The notes under the pieces are model-generated. The model did not search any database. It had not been told where the DNA came from and saw only the letters and a program-made list of their open reading frames with translations. From positions 1,304,501 to 1,368,500 of the forward strand of contig NC_091975.1 in the NCBI RefSeq assembly GCF_036711975.1: a stretch of DNA of 64,000 nt, read 5' to 3'. Origin of the DNA: Onthophagus taurus. Lineage: Eukaryota; Arthropoda; Insecta; Coleoptera; Scarabaeidae. Below are positions 13,401-24,719 of the stretch, piece by piece. Within the stretch, counting starts at the first letter, position 1; every line of letters starts with the position of its first letter. A program made the position numbers and the translations under genes.

Positions 13401-16400
13401 AGCAGAATGAACGGCTGAGTCCGGGCTGGGAGTCGGCGGAACATTGAGAGCTTTGTGCATCAGTTCTTTGTGACTGATCATTGAGGACGGAATCCCGCTG
13501 GGCGGTAGCTGATGGTTTGATTGTCGTTGACTCAACAGCGGCGAGTTGCTCGGAGTACTATGTATCGAGTAATTATGAGCTGAACTTGTGATGGGCTGTT
13601 TCAATCGCAGAACTGGACTTTCTTTCAAATCGGTTGAAGAGCAGTTTAGTTGATTGTGTTTTGTTGATTGAGATATTGAAAGATTTTCTGGAAGCTATAA
13701 ATAAAATTATTAATAATTAAAACAGATGAAAACTTCTTGAGAAATTGCTGGCTACTCTTTGCTGGACCCCATAAGAAGCGAAGATATCAGGGCAAAATGT
13801 GAAAACTAGGTAAAATCGTAGTATTACATGTTGTGACAGTCTTGCACGGGATTCGGTACATTTTAGAAAAAAGAATTTAGTACAAAAGTTGTTGCAAATT
13901 TTATTGTTAACAATTTTGCTCTTTTTCACTTTTGCTCCCAGATGAATAGTAACCGAGAAAAACTCGAATATGGGAAATCTAGGCAAAATCGTCATTTTTC
14001 ATTTCATTGATGGTAGCGCACAGGGGATTCGGTACATTTTAGAAAAAAAGTTTTAGCACAAAAATTGTAGCAAATTTTATTGTTAACAATATTGCTCCTT
14101 TTAACTTTTACTCCCAGATGAATAGAAACCGAGGAAAATACGAAAATATGAAAAGTAGGTGAAATCGTAATTTTTCATTTCATTGATGATAGGTAGCGCA
14201 CGGGATTTGGAACATTTTAGAAAAAAAGTTTTAATATAAAAGTTGTAACAAATTTTATTCTTAACAATATTGCTCTTTTTTAATTTTGTTCCCAGATGAA
14301 TAGGAACCGAAAAAAACACAAATATGTTATAACTAGGTAAAATCGTCAGTTTTAATTTCATTGATGGTAGCGCACGGGATTCCAAGTATTTTAGCAAAAA
14401 AGTGTTAGAACAAAAGTTATTGCAAATTTTATTCTTAACAATATTGCTCTTTTTCACTTTTCCTCCCAGATGAACAGATACTGAGAAAAAATCAAATATG
14501 TGAAAAAATAGGTAAAATCGTAATTTTTCATTTTATTGATGGTAGCGCACGGGATTCCAAGTATTTTAGCAAAAAAGTGTTAGAACAAAAGTTATTGCAA
14601 ATTTTATTCTTAACAATATTGCCCTTTTTCACTTTTCCTCCCAGATGAACAAATACTGAGAAAAAATCGAATATGTGAAAAAATAGGTGAAATCGTAATT
14701 TTTCATTTTATTGATGGTAGCGCACGGGATTCCAAGTATTTTAGCAAAAAAGTGTTAGAACAAAAGTTATTGCAAATTTTATTCTTAACAATATTGCTCT
14801 TTTTCACTTTTCCTCCCAGATGAACAGATACTGAGAAAAAATCAAATATGTGAAAAAATAGGTGAAATCGTAATTTTTCATTTTATTGATGGTAGCGCAC
14901 GGGATTCCAAATATTTTAGCAAAAAAGTTTTAAAACAAAAGTTATTGCAAATTTTATTCTTAACTATATTGCTCTTTTTCACTTTTCCTCCCAGATGAAC
15001 AGATACTGAGAAAAAATCGAATATGTGAAAAAATAGGTGAAATCGTAATTTTTCATTTTATTGATGGTAGCGCACGGGATTCCAAGTATTTTAGCAAAAA
15101 AGTGTTAGAACAAAAGTTATTGCAAATTTTATTCATAACAATATTGCTCTTTTTCACTTTTCCTCCCAGATGAACAGATACTGAGAAAAAATCGAATATG
15201 TGAAAAAATAGGTGAAATCGTAATTTTTCATTTTATTGATGGTAGCGCACGGGATTCCAAGTATTTTAGCAAAAAAGTGTTAGAACAAAAGTTATTGCAA
15301 ATTTTATTCTTAACAATATTGCTCTTTTTCACTTTTCCTCCCAGATGAACAGATACTGAGAAAAAATCGAATATGTGAAAAAATAGGTGAAATCGTAATT
15401 TTTCATTTTATTGATGGTAGCGCACGGGATTCCAAGTATTTTAGCAAAAAAGTGTTAAAACAAAAGTTATTGCAAATTTTATTCTTAACAATATTGCTCT
15501 TTTTCACTTTTCCTCCCAGATGAATAGATACTGAGAAAAAATCGAATATGTGAAAAAATAGGTGAAATCGTAATTTTTCATTTTATTGATGGTAGCGCAC
15601 GGGATTCCAAGTATTTTAGCAAAAAAGTGTTAGAACAAAAGTTATTGCAAATTTTATTCTTAACAATATTGCTCTTTTTCACTTTTCCTCCCAGATGAAC
15701 AGATACTGAGAAAAAATCGAATATGTGAAAAAATAGGTGAAATCGTAATTTTTCATTTTATTGATGGTAGCGCACGGGATTCCAAGTATTTTAGCAAAAA
15801 AGTGTTAAAACAAAAGTTATTGCAAATTTTATTCTTAACAATATTGCTCTTTTTCACTTTTCCTCCCAGATGAATAGATACTGAGAAAAAATCGAATATG
15901 TGAAAAAATAGGTGAAATCGTAATTTTTCATTTTATTGATGGTAGCGCACGGGATTCCAAGTATTTTAGCAAAAAAGTGTTAGAACAAAAGTTATTGCAA
16001 ATTTTATTCTTAACAATATTGCTCTTTTTCACTTTTCCTCCCAGATGAACAGATACTGAGAAAAAATCGAATATGTGAAAAAATAGGTGAAATCGTAATT
16101 TTTCATTTTATTGATGGTAGCGCACGGGATTCCAAGTATTTTAGCAAAAAAGTGTTAGAACAAAAGTTATTGCAAATTTTATTCTTAACAATATTGCTCT
16201 TTTTCACTTTTCCTCCCAGATGAACAGATACTGAGAAAAAATCGAATATGTGAAAAAATAGGTGAAATCGTAATTTTTCATTTTATTGATGGTAGCGCAC
16301 GGGATTCCAAGTATTTTAGCAAAAAAGTGTTAGAACAAAAGTTATTGCAAATTTTATTCTTAACAATATTGCTCTTTTTCACTTTTCCTCCCAGATGAAC

Positions 16401-19400
16401 AGATACTGAGAAAAAATCGAATATGTGAAAAAATAGGTGAAATCGTAATTTTTCATTTTATTGATGGTAGCGCACGGGATTCCAAATATTTTAGCAAAAA
16501 AGTTTTAAAACAAAAGTTATTGCAAATTTTATTCTTAACAATATTGCTCTTTTTCACTTTTCCTCCCAGATGAACAGATACTGAGAAAAAATCGAATATG
16601 TGAAAAAATAGGTGAAATCGTAATTTTTCATTTTATTGATGGTAGCGCACGGGATTCCAAGTATTTTAGCAAAAAAGTGTTAGAACAAAAGTTATTGCAA
16701 ATTTTATTCATAACAATATTGCTCTTTTTCACTTTTCCTCCCAGATGAACAGATACTGAGAAAAAATCAAATATGTGTAAAAATAGGTGAAATCCTAATT
16801 TTTCATTTTATTGATGGTAGCGCACAGGATTCCAAATATTTTAGCAAAAAAGTTTTAAAACAAAAGTTATTGCAAATTTTATTCTTAACAATATTGCTCT
16901 TTTTCACTTTTCCTCCCAGATGAACAGATACTGAGAAAAAATCGAATATGTGAAAAAATAGGTGAAATCGTAATTTTTCATTTTATTGATGGTAGCGCAC
17001 GGGATTCCAAGTATTTTAGCAAAAAAGTGTTAGAACAAAAGTTATTGCAAATTTTATTCTTAACAATATTGCTCTTTTTCACTTTTCCTCCCAGATGAAC
17101 AGATACTGAGAAAAAATCAAATATGTGTAAAAATAGGTGAAATCGTAATTTTTCATTTTATTGATGGTAGCGCACAGGATTCCAAATATTTTAGCAAAAA
17201 AGTTTTAAAACAAAAGTTATTGCAAATTTTATTCTTAACAATATTGCTCTTTTTCACTTTTCCTCCCAGATGAACAGATACTGAGAAAAAATCGAATATG
17301 TGAAAAAATAGGTGAAATCGTAATTTTTCATTTTATTGATGGTAGCGCACGGGATTCCAAGTATTTTAGCAAAAAAGTGTTAGAACAAAAGTTATTGCAA
17401 ATTTTATTCTTAACAATATTGCTCTTTTTCACTTTTCCTCCCAGATGAACAGATACTGAGAAAAAATCGAATATGTGAAAAAATAGGTGAAATCGTAATT
17501 TTTCATTTTATTGATGGTAGCGCACGGGATTCCAAGTATTTTAGCAAAAAAGTGTTAGAACAAAAGTTATTGCAAATTTTATTCTTAACAATATTGCTCT
17601 TTTTCACTTTTCCTCCCAGATGAACAGATACTGAGAAAAAATCGAATATGTGAAAAAATAGGTGAAATCGTAATTTTTCATTTTATTGATGGTAGCGCAC
17701 GGGATTCCAAGTATTTTAGCAAAAAAGTGTTAGAACAAAAGTTATTGCAAATTTTATTCTTAACAATATTGCTCTTTTTCACTTTTCCTCCCAGATGAAC
17801 AGATACTGAGAAAAAATCGAATATGTGAAAAAATAGGTGAAATCGTAATTTTTCATTTTATTGATGGTAGCGCACGGGATTCCAAATATTTTAGCAAAAA
17901 AGTTTTAAAACAAAAGTTATTGCAAATTTTATTCTTAACAATATTGCTCTTTTTCACTTTTCCTCCCAGATGAACAGATACTGAGAAAAAATCGAATATG
18001 TGAAAAAATAGGTGAAATCGTAATTTTTCATTTTATTGATGGTAGCGCACGGGATTCCAAGTATTTTAGCAAAAAAGTGTTAGAACAAAAGTTATTGCAA
18101 ATTTTATTCATAACAATATTGCTCTTTTTCACTTTTCCTCCCAGATGAACAGATACTGAGAAAAAATCAAATATGTGTAAAAATAGGTGAAATCCTAATT
18201 TTTCATTTTATTGATGGTAGCGCACAGGATTCCAAATATTTTAGCAAAAAAGTTTTAAAACAAAAGTTATTGCAAATTTTATTCTTAACAATATTGCTCT
18301 TTTTCACTTTTCCTCCCAGATGAACAGATACTGAGAAAAAATCGAATATGTGAAAAAATAGGTGAAATCGTAATTTTTCATTTTATTGATGGTAGCGCAC
18401 GGGATTCCAAGTATTTTAGCAAAAAAGTGTTAGAACAAAAGTTATTGCAAATTTTATTCTTAACAATATTGCTCTTTTTCACTTTTCCTCCCAGATGAAC
18501 AGATACTGAGAAAAAATCAAATATGTGTAAAAATAGGTGAAATCGTAATTTTTCATTTTATTGATGGTAGCGCACAGGATTCCAAATATTTTAGCAAAAA
18601 AGTTTTAAAACAAAAGTTATTGCAAATTTTATTCTTAACAATATTGCTCTTTTTCACTTTTCCTCCCAGATGAACAGAAACCGAGAAAAATACGAAATTA
18701 TAAAAAGTAGGAAAAATCGTTAATAATCCAGTCATCTAAAACAAAATTTAATACAATTGACAATACTTTACTGTCAAAAAATAATACGTTTTCAAGTCAA
18801 AAAAAAATGTTATTATATCTTTTTTTATTAATACCCCCAATTTTCGCCGATTACTATCCCCAAGATTATTGCAGACCAGATTTATCCTGCGCTTTTAACA
18901 ACAAGACGATAATTCCCCACACCATATGCGAATACAAATGCATGATAAGCGATTCTTGCGAAGAATTTGCCTCCCTCAAATTCTCAAACATCGACCGATA
19001 TTACATTTTAGCTTGGCATAATTCATACAGACACAGTTACGCCATCGGCAAAGTTAACAACATCACCGTAACGAACATGATGGCCCTCTCTTACGACGAA
19101 GAACTCGAATACATCGCATTGTGTTGGGCTAAGCGATGTGCGGGTGAAAACGATCTTTGCAGAAAAAGCCTCAAACTTGGTAATCTCGGCCAAAACATAT
19201 TCGAAACGATCGATAACACAGAAGAGGTCGATCCTAAAACGTTAATGCAAATGGCAGTTAATTATTGGTTTGAGGAACACAACGATTTAAAAGGTGGCGT
19301 TAAAACGGTTTACGATAAGAAGATGATTGCGAAATCGTTTACGCAGATTATTTGGGCGAAAACGACTCATATTGGATGCGCCGCCGTTCGTTATAAAGAT

Positions 19401-20036
19401 AGCGTCGGGATCGTTTTTACGTTAGTTTGTAATTATGGGCCGGCGGGAAATTTAAATGGAGAACATATTTATGTTGAAGGTGAACCTGGTAGTAAATGTC
19501 CAAATGGATTTAGACAGAATCGGGTTCTGACCGGGCTTTGTGGAACTAGTTCGCTTAATGTGCAAAGTAGGGAGTATAACCCTTTTAAGACTTACAATGA
19601 AACTGGAAGATTTAGGTCGAATTCGATGAAATATTGCGGTTCATTTAAATTTGTATTTTTAATTGTTTTATTTTTGCTTTTTGATTAATAAATTTCTTTT
19701 TACCTGCGAATTATTTGTTTCATCAATGCACATTTCCCTTTCCCCATCAGAAAGTTCTCCTTCCCAAGACATCGGTCGCGGTAACTCGTCGCTGCCCCTC
19801 TGTTTTTTGCTGCGCATATTAACACTCATTTGGAATTCGATTTCGGCGACTTCGGCATCGGATGCGTCCAAAGTTGGGTCGAGGATTTGGCCAGGAGGTG
19901 TTTGGCATCTCCTCCCGGGAGGTTGTCTTGATTCTCCTCCTCGGGAATGCCCGTTTGAAATCGCGGGGGGATACGAATCCATGTTGATGGGGGTTACGGA
20001 AACGTTGGGTGGCCTCATATCTGCTGCCATCCTCAT
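4429..20036 (-). CDS. Hr39: Nuclear receptor HR39 (NR5B), 8 coding exons, 737 residues
   Basis: Minus-strand coding exons are 20036-19704, 13694-13224, 13175-12755, 9471-9236, 9184-8930, 8876-8624, 8567-8413 and 4518-4429; all phases agree and junctions are GT-AG. Exon 1 carries the NR5B signature [12 protein letters not shown]. Exon 2 is Ser/Pro-rich, with [16 protein letters not shown]-like and FSPTHSPIQ blocks. The C4 zinc-finger DNA-binding domain starts at about residue 340 ([15 protein letters not shown]-box CESCKGFF), followed by the FTZ-F1 box [16 protein letters not shown]. The ligand-binding domain covers about 488-737, with [18 protein letters not shown] and the AF-2 helix [11 protein letters not shown] at the end. 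HR39 is a nuclear transcription factor binding FTZ-F1-type sites; in flies it acts in metamorphosis and female reproductive glands. The start is the first ATG after an in-frame TGA in the 5' leader. Introns 1, 3 and 7 are packed with satellites. Confidence 0.96.
4560..8400. repeat. 266-bp satellite array in Hr39 intron 7
   Basis: About 14 head-to-tail units fill nearly the whole last intron. Early units recur every 266 bp (for example tgtctgggtaatatagaaaa at 5090, 5356 and onward). From about 7690 the array changes to a shorter variant sharing gcgtttagacacttttcaat. Each long unit carries an apparent 63-codon open frame on the minus strand, but 266 is not a multiple of 3, so the frame moves each unit and there is no start context; these are not genes. 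The same 'gcgtttagacactttttgac' module recurs in intron 3. Confidence 0.92.
9435..11290. repeat. About 880-bp tandem duplication carrying the 5' edge of Hr39 exon 4
   Basis: The first 37 bp of exon 4 plus its splice acceptor and the adjoining intron (from gtcgatcggccacctcgag) recur at 10309 and 11192, spacings of 874 and 883 bp. Each copy is preceded by a block seen again beside exon 3 at about 12636-12735 (ggagctgatttgcagacttt-like). The repeats therefore contain two extra acceptor-plus-exon-stub copies in the same orientation as the gene. Confidence 0.9.
11930..12640. repeat. 134-bp tandem repeat next to Hr39 exon 3
   Basis: Five to six units contain ggtgtgtgtcaaaatga, which recurs at 12091, 12223, 12357, 12491 and 12625. 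The unit includes ttaattatggtgaaaaaatt and gtgtttatgaaaaatgtttc. The array stops about 115 bp from exon 3. Confidence 0.9.
13720..18720. repeat. 175-bp satellite array in Hr39 intron 1 (about 28 units)
   Basis: Units keep exact 175-bp spacing (ggtagcgcacgggattccaa at 14541, 14716, 14891, 15066 and onward). The first four or so (13720-14500) and the last are diverged; the core is almost uniform. Variants (bccaagtattttag...gtgttagaac versus tccaaatattttag...gttttaaaac, and cacaggatt) are not random. A set recurs 1,400 bp apart, for example the aaatcctaat variant near 16790 and 18190, showing an 8-monomer higher-order block. Diverged copies lie at 1-430. Confidence 0.95.
18807..19688 (+). CDS. 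CAP-superfamily secreted protein (antigen 5-like), intronless, nested in Hr39 intron 1
   Basis: 293 residues in one exon. Residues 1-15 form a hydrophobic signal peptide. A Cys-rich N-terminal stretch follows, then a CAP fold: [11 protein letters not shown] (His71), LGNLGQNIF (125-132), [10 protein letters not shown], the CAP1-like motif KSFTQIIW ending at 183, and the CAP2 motif CNYGPAGN (208-215). The usual His of the CAP1 motif (GHFTQ in relatives) is Ser here, so one of the four cavity residues is missing. The C-terminus ends in a hydrophobic run (about 280-292) after KYCGS, which could be a GPI-attachment signal or a membrane anchor; an exported or surface protein is inferred. Function unknown. 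AATAAA overlaps the stop codon (19687-19692), and the transcript must end in or past the Hr39 exon 1 donor at 19704 on the other strand. Confidence 0.9.
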   Translation: MLLYLFLLIPPIFADYYPQDYCRPDLSCAFNNKTIIPHTICEYKCMISDSCEEFASLKFSNIDRYYILAWHNSYRHSYAIGKVNNITVTNMMALSYDEELEYIALCWAKRCAGENDLCRKSLKLGNLGQNIFETIDNTEEVDPKTLMQMAVNYWFEEHNDLKGGVKTVYDKKMIAKSFTQIIWAKTTHIGCAAVRYKDSVGIVFTLVCNYGPAGNLNGEHIYVEGEPGSKCPNGFRQNRVLTGLCGTSSLNVQSREYNPFKTYNETGRFRSNSMKYCGSFKFVFLIVLFLLFD

Positions 20037-20132
20037 CTGGAGCGTTTCCTCGTACAGTCAGCTACCCCCGTCCGATGGGAAATGATGGTGGTGGAGGCGC
20101 TGGTTAGCGGGGCTACGCATTTTTAAAACTTC
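20037..20132 (-). promoter_or_regulatory. Hr39: Hr39 5' leader with a 20-codon upstream ORF
   Basis: A good acceptor (TTTCAATTCCAG) places the start of this leader exon at 20132. An upstream ATG at 20120 opens a 20-codon frame with four consecutive His codons that stops at TGA 20058, in frame with and eight codons before the main ATG. It may dampen HR39 translation; this is inference. Confidence 0.6.
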
Positions 20133-20199
20133 CTGGAATTGAAAGAAAAATTGTTTGAGTAATGCAAAAAAATAAAAGTATCTGAGTACAAGAACGGTT

Positions 20200-20610
20200 G
20201 TTGATCACCTTGGCCAGTCGAGACACCGTCGGAATTTGATTTTTACGCAGCCCGAACGAACCGCTATCCGAAGCCGACGGGCCGGTGATCGGCTGTTAAC
20301 AGTCTTGCGCAAAGACCGTTGCGTCACCTCACTCTGCTCTTTTACGAAACGGACCCCGCGAATTTCTTCGACGACTGAGACTGACCTTGCGTGAATCACT
20401 ATATTTTTGGTACGCCCTGTACATAATACGAAATCTCCTTCGTCCGCTGCACAGGACAAAGGCGGCTCTGCTTGCTGCTGCCTGCCTACCGCGATCGGTA
20501 TGTGTAAATTGTAGATCGGAATGCAAACTGAACCTGGGTGGAGCCGGGTCAGGACTCTCTAACAGCTATTTACTTACTTATTTACTATTAGGGCACGCCA
20601 GGTGATATTT
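20200..20610 (-). promoter_or_regulatory. GC-richer island upstream of Hr39, possible first exon or promoter
   Basis: About 400 bp of CpG-containing sequence in an AT-rich setting, with no convincing protein. On the minus strand there are TCAGT-type initiator motifs near 20390 and a possible donor (GCCAAG|GTGATC) near 20211, followed by the leader acceptor at 20132. A 5' UTR exon of Hr39 is the simplest reading, unproven. Confidence 0.4.
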
Positions 20611-20619
20611 TTAACACTC

Positions 20620-23020
20620 ATTTAATGGTAAACGCAAAAATTATATATATAATTAATTAAAAAAACAATTATTTTAGATAAAACTTATTTAAAATGTAAT
20701 TCTAAGACGATTTTCTTAATAAAAAAATTTAATATCTTTGTCAGATCTCGCTGTATTGATATGAAGAAATTAATTTTTGAGGTTATGTCCTTAATTAATG
20801 GTTAAATCAAAATTTTTTTTAGATAATACTTGTTTAAAATGACGTTTTAAATAAATTATTTTAATACAAAAAATTGATATCTTTAATATTTAAGGCTGTG
20901 TAATAAATCGAATCGTGTGAATCGAGCCTTATCCTAAAAAAATTATTGGATCAAAAAAAGCTATATACAAAAGTTGTTCCAAATTAAATTCTAAACTGAT
21001 TTTCTTAATAAAAAAATTTTATATCGTGATTAGATCTCGCTGTGTATTGATATGAAAATTAATTTTTTGAGGTTATGTCCTTAATTAATGGTTAAATCAA
21101 AAATTTTTTAAGATAATACTTGTTTAAAATGACGTTTTAAATAAATTATTTTAATACAAAAAATTGATATCTTTAATATTTAAGGCTGTGTATATGTATA
21201 AATCGAATCGTGTGAATCGAGCTTTATCCTAAAAAAATTATTGTATCAAAAAAAGCTTTATATAAAAGTTGTTCCAAATTAAATTCTAAAATGATTTTCT
21301 TAATAAAAAAATTTTATATCGTTATTAGATCTCGCTGTGTATTGATATGAAGAATCAATTTTTTGAGGTTATGTCCTTAATTAGTGGTTAAATCAAAAAA
21401 TTGTTTAAATAATACTTGTTTGAAATGACGTTTTAAATAAATTATTTTAATACAAAAAATTGATACCTTTAATATTTAAGGCTGTGTATATGTATAAATC
21501 GAATCGTGTGAATCGAGCTTTATCCTAAAAAAATTATTGGATCAAAAAAAGCTTTATACAAAAGTTGTTCCAAATTAAATTCTAAAATGATTTTCTTAAT
21601 AAAAAAATTTTATATCGTTATTAGATCTCGCTGTGTATTGATATGAAGAATCAATTTTTTGAGGTTATGTCCTTAATTAATGGTTAAATTAAAATTTTTT
21701 TAAGATAATACTTGTTTAAAATGACGTTTTAAATAAATTATTTTAATACAAAAAATTGATATCTTTAATATTAAAGGCTGTGTATATGTATAAATCGAAT
21801 CGTGCGAATCGAGCTTTATCCTAAAAAAATTATTGGATCAAAAAAAGCTTTATACAAAAGTTGTTCCAAATTAAATTCTAAAATAATTTTCTTAATAAAA
21901 AATTTTTATATCGTTATTAGATCTCGCTGTGTATTGATATGAAGAATCTATTTTTTGAGGTTATGTCCTTAATTAGTGGTTAAATCAAAAAATTGTTTAG
22001 ATAATACTTGTTTGAAATGACGTTTTAAATAAATTATTTTAATACAAAAAATTGATATCTTTAATATTAAAGGCTATGTATATGTATAAATCGAATCGTG
22101 TGAATCGAGCTTTATCCTATAAAAATTATTGTATCAAAAAAAGCTTTATATAAAAGTTGTTCCAAATTAAATTCTAAAATGATTTTCTTAATAAAAAAAT
22201 TTTATATCGTTATTAGATCTCGCCGTGTATTGATATGAAGAATTAATTTTTTGAGGTTATGTCCTTAATTAATGGTTAAATCAAAAAATTGTTTAGATAA
22301 TACTTGTTTAAAATGACGTTTTAAATAAATTATTTTAATACATAAAATTGATATCTTTAATATTTAAGGCTGTGTATATGTATAAATCGAATCGTGTGAA
22401 TCGAGCTTTATCCTAAAAAAATTATTGGATCAAAAAAAGCTATATACAAAAGTTGTTCCAAATTAAATTCTAAAATGATTTTCTTAATAAAAAAATTTGA
22501 TACCGTTATTAGATTTCGCTATTTATTGATATGAAGAATCTATTTTTTGAGGTTATGTCCTTAATTAGTGGTTAAATCAAAAAATTGTTTAAATAATACT
22601 TGTTTGAAATGACGTTTTAAATAAATTATTTTAACACAAAAAATTGATATCTTTAATATTTAAGGCTGTGTATATGTATAAATCGAATCGTGTGAATCGA
22701 GCTTTATCCCAAAAAAATTATTGTATCAAAAAAAGCTATATACAAAAGTTGTTCCAAATTAAATTCTAAAATGATTTTCTTAATAAAAAAATTTTATATC
22801 GTTATTAGATCTCGCCGTGTATTGACATGAAAAATCTATTTTTTGAGGTTATGTCCTTAATTAATGGTTAAATCATAAAATTGTTTAGATAATACTTGTT
22901 TGAAATGACGTTTTAAATAAATTATTTTAATACAAAAAATTGATATCTTTAATATTTAAGGCTGTGTATATGTATAAATCGAATCGTGTGAATCGGGCTT
23001 TATCTTAAAAAAAATTATTG
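20620..23020. repeat. 296-bp satellite array upstream of Hr39
   Basis: About eight units with a period near 296 bp. The landmark 'cgaatcgtgtgaatcgagct' recurs near 21205, 21501, 21797 and onward; other landmarks are gaggttatgtccttaatta and tgacgttttaaataaatta. The first unit lacks a tatatgtat insert. The array ends abruptly at about 23020. Confidence 0.92.
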
Positions 23021-24719
23021 ACCTCAACATCATCTCGATTATCCTGCAATATCATTCCTGACATCTCTCAACATCATTACAAAATCTTGGATATTTCCTT
23101 TTGCAACCCTCAACCTCATCTCAGTCATCAATTCAATATCAATTAATATCATTCTTATTTATTATACATAAGGATTTTTCGACTCTATATTTTTAATTGA
23201 TAAAATCTCTGAATAGATGGCGCACCCAGTATTGAAACTTTTTTTGTACAAGTAATAAAACCAAGGTCCTTAGAGCAATATTGGTTATAACAATTTAAAT
23301 TTAAAATCTTTTTACTAAAATCGATGATTCATAAAAATAACTTTATGTTTGAAATAAACGCCTACTATAATTGACCTCAAGTGCACCTTGATAACATTAA
23401 TACTCTGAAAAGTTCTTGAACGGTCACCGTTTGCCAATAAGGAAACGCGGTTGTACGATTACGAATGCGCCGATCACAGACACCACGAAACCGAGGAAAG
23501 AGAGAAAACAAAAAAAAACAACCGACAGTCGCCGACTCGTCCTCCGTAAGGTCGACTGCGCACGCATCTCCATCGTCAACGATTAAAACAAAACAAAAAA
23601 ACAAAATCCACATTCAATTCAATTCAATCTTTGAGGTGATCTTTTTAATGAAATTCAAATAAGAAATGAAAACCACCTCACCAATTTCTCTCATTGTTTT
23701 CTTTCGTCACTCAACACCACAAAAATCGTCTCGATGTTTGGTCTTTTCAACTAAGGTCAAGGCCCTCTAATCACGTGGTCGCGGCACTCAAGGTCACAAC
23801 GAATCAACCTGGCAATAGCAAGCAAAACGGAGACGTTCGTTCGTCTCCTCGTCTTCATCCAGGTGGAGTTTTGAATCGACGCGCGCAACGAATAAAAACC
23901 GGGGGGATTTTCACGACGACCACGACGTCTCCGCGATATCTACGGTGTATTCCGGGGCCCCGTTTGTCTTGTTGTAACTTGCCGGTCGAGCTCGCACCTT
24001 CGTCTACCGAAACGACCTATACGACGACGACGACGAAGCTCTTTGTCTTTGTCGGGCGCCGCGAGAAGGACGGTCACAGCTCTGGGGCCGAAACACCGTT
24101 GCCAATTCTCTGTCACTATGTATATAGATACCGTGTGATCAAACAATTTTTTTATGCACACTTTGATTTTTATATATAATATTGATTTAATCATTTTGCA
24201 AGTATTAAGGTTAAATTGTACTTATTGTGTTACTGGAGTGACCCAGCTACTACTTTATCAGTATAGAATCATCGGCAGAATGATCAGTAATATTTGTATC
24301 ACAAAAATTTAAAAGAACATAACATAAATAGACATGAAATAGATGACCCAAAGACTGGGGAGGAAAAAGAAAAACTTGCCCAGTTTTGGACATTTCAGAG
24401 GGGGGAGAATGAAATGGCAAGAGTTAGAGTGGTAGTGGAAAAAAGTTTTTGAGACTTGGGTGGAGAAAATGGAGGCCAGAAAGAGAATGGTAATAGAAGA
24501 CACTGGACAACGATTGAAAATATACTGGTGATGAGAAAAAGACAAACACCACAAGAAGGAGATTGTACAGAGATTGGAAAAAGCAATAAAATTACTGAAC
24601 AGAGTAAAGGGAGACTGTAAAGTCTTTGCCGAAAAATGAATCAAACTGCAGAATATCTATAAACAAGGCAAAATACACAAATAAATCACAAATAAAGGAT
24701 AAATGAAATTTTGGAAACA
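23021..24719. other. No clear gene; CpG-richer stretch at about 23390-24120
   Basis: 23390-24120 is markedly GC/CpG-richer than its surroundings and has several long chance frames on both strands without protein-like composition. It may be an Hr39 promoter or an untranslated exon. 24330-24650 is purine-rich on the plus strand with broken frames, perhaps a decayed retroelement piece; I recognise no domain. Confidence 0.35.

Noticed and set aside
13860-18720. Possible CRISPR-like array because of regular 175-bp repeats
   Set aside because: Repeats are contiguous 175-bp monomers without unique spacers, in a eukaryotic intron; this is satellite DNA.
19663-20085. Plus-strand 140-codon frame opposite Hr39 exon 1
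   Set aside because: Shadow of the minus-strand exon, whose [12 protein letters not shown] signature and splice sites are convincing.
23377-24194. Overlapping frames of 65-161 codons in the GC-richer block
   Set aside because: Frames exist on both strands over the same bases, with Arg/Thr-rich low-complexity composition and no domain; GC content alone explains them.
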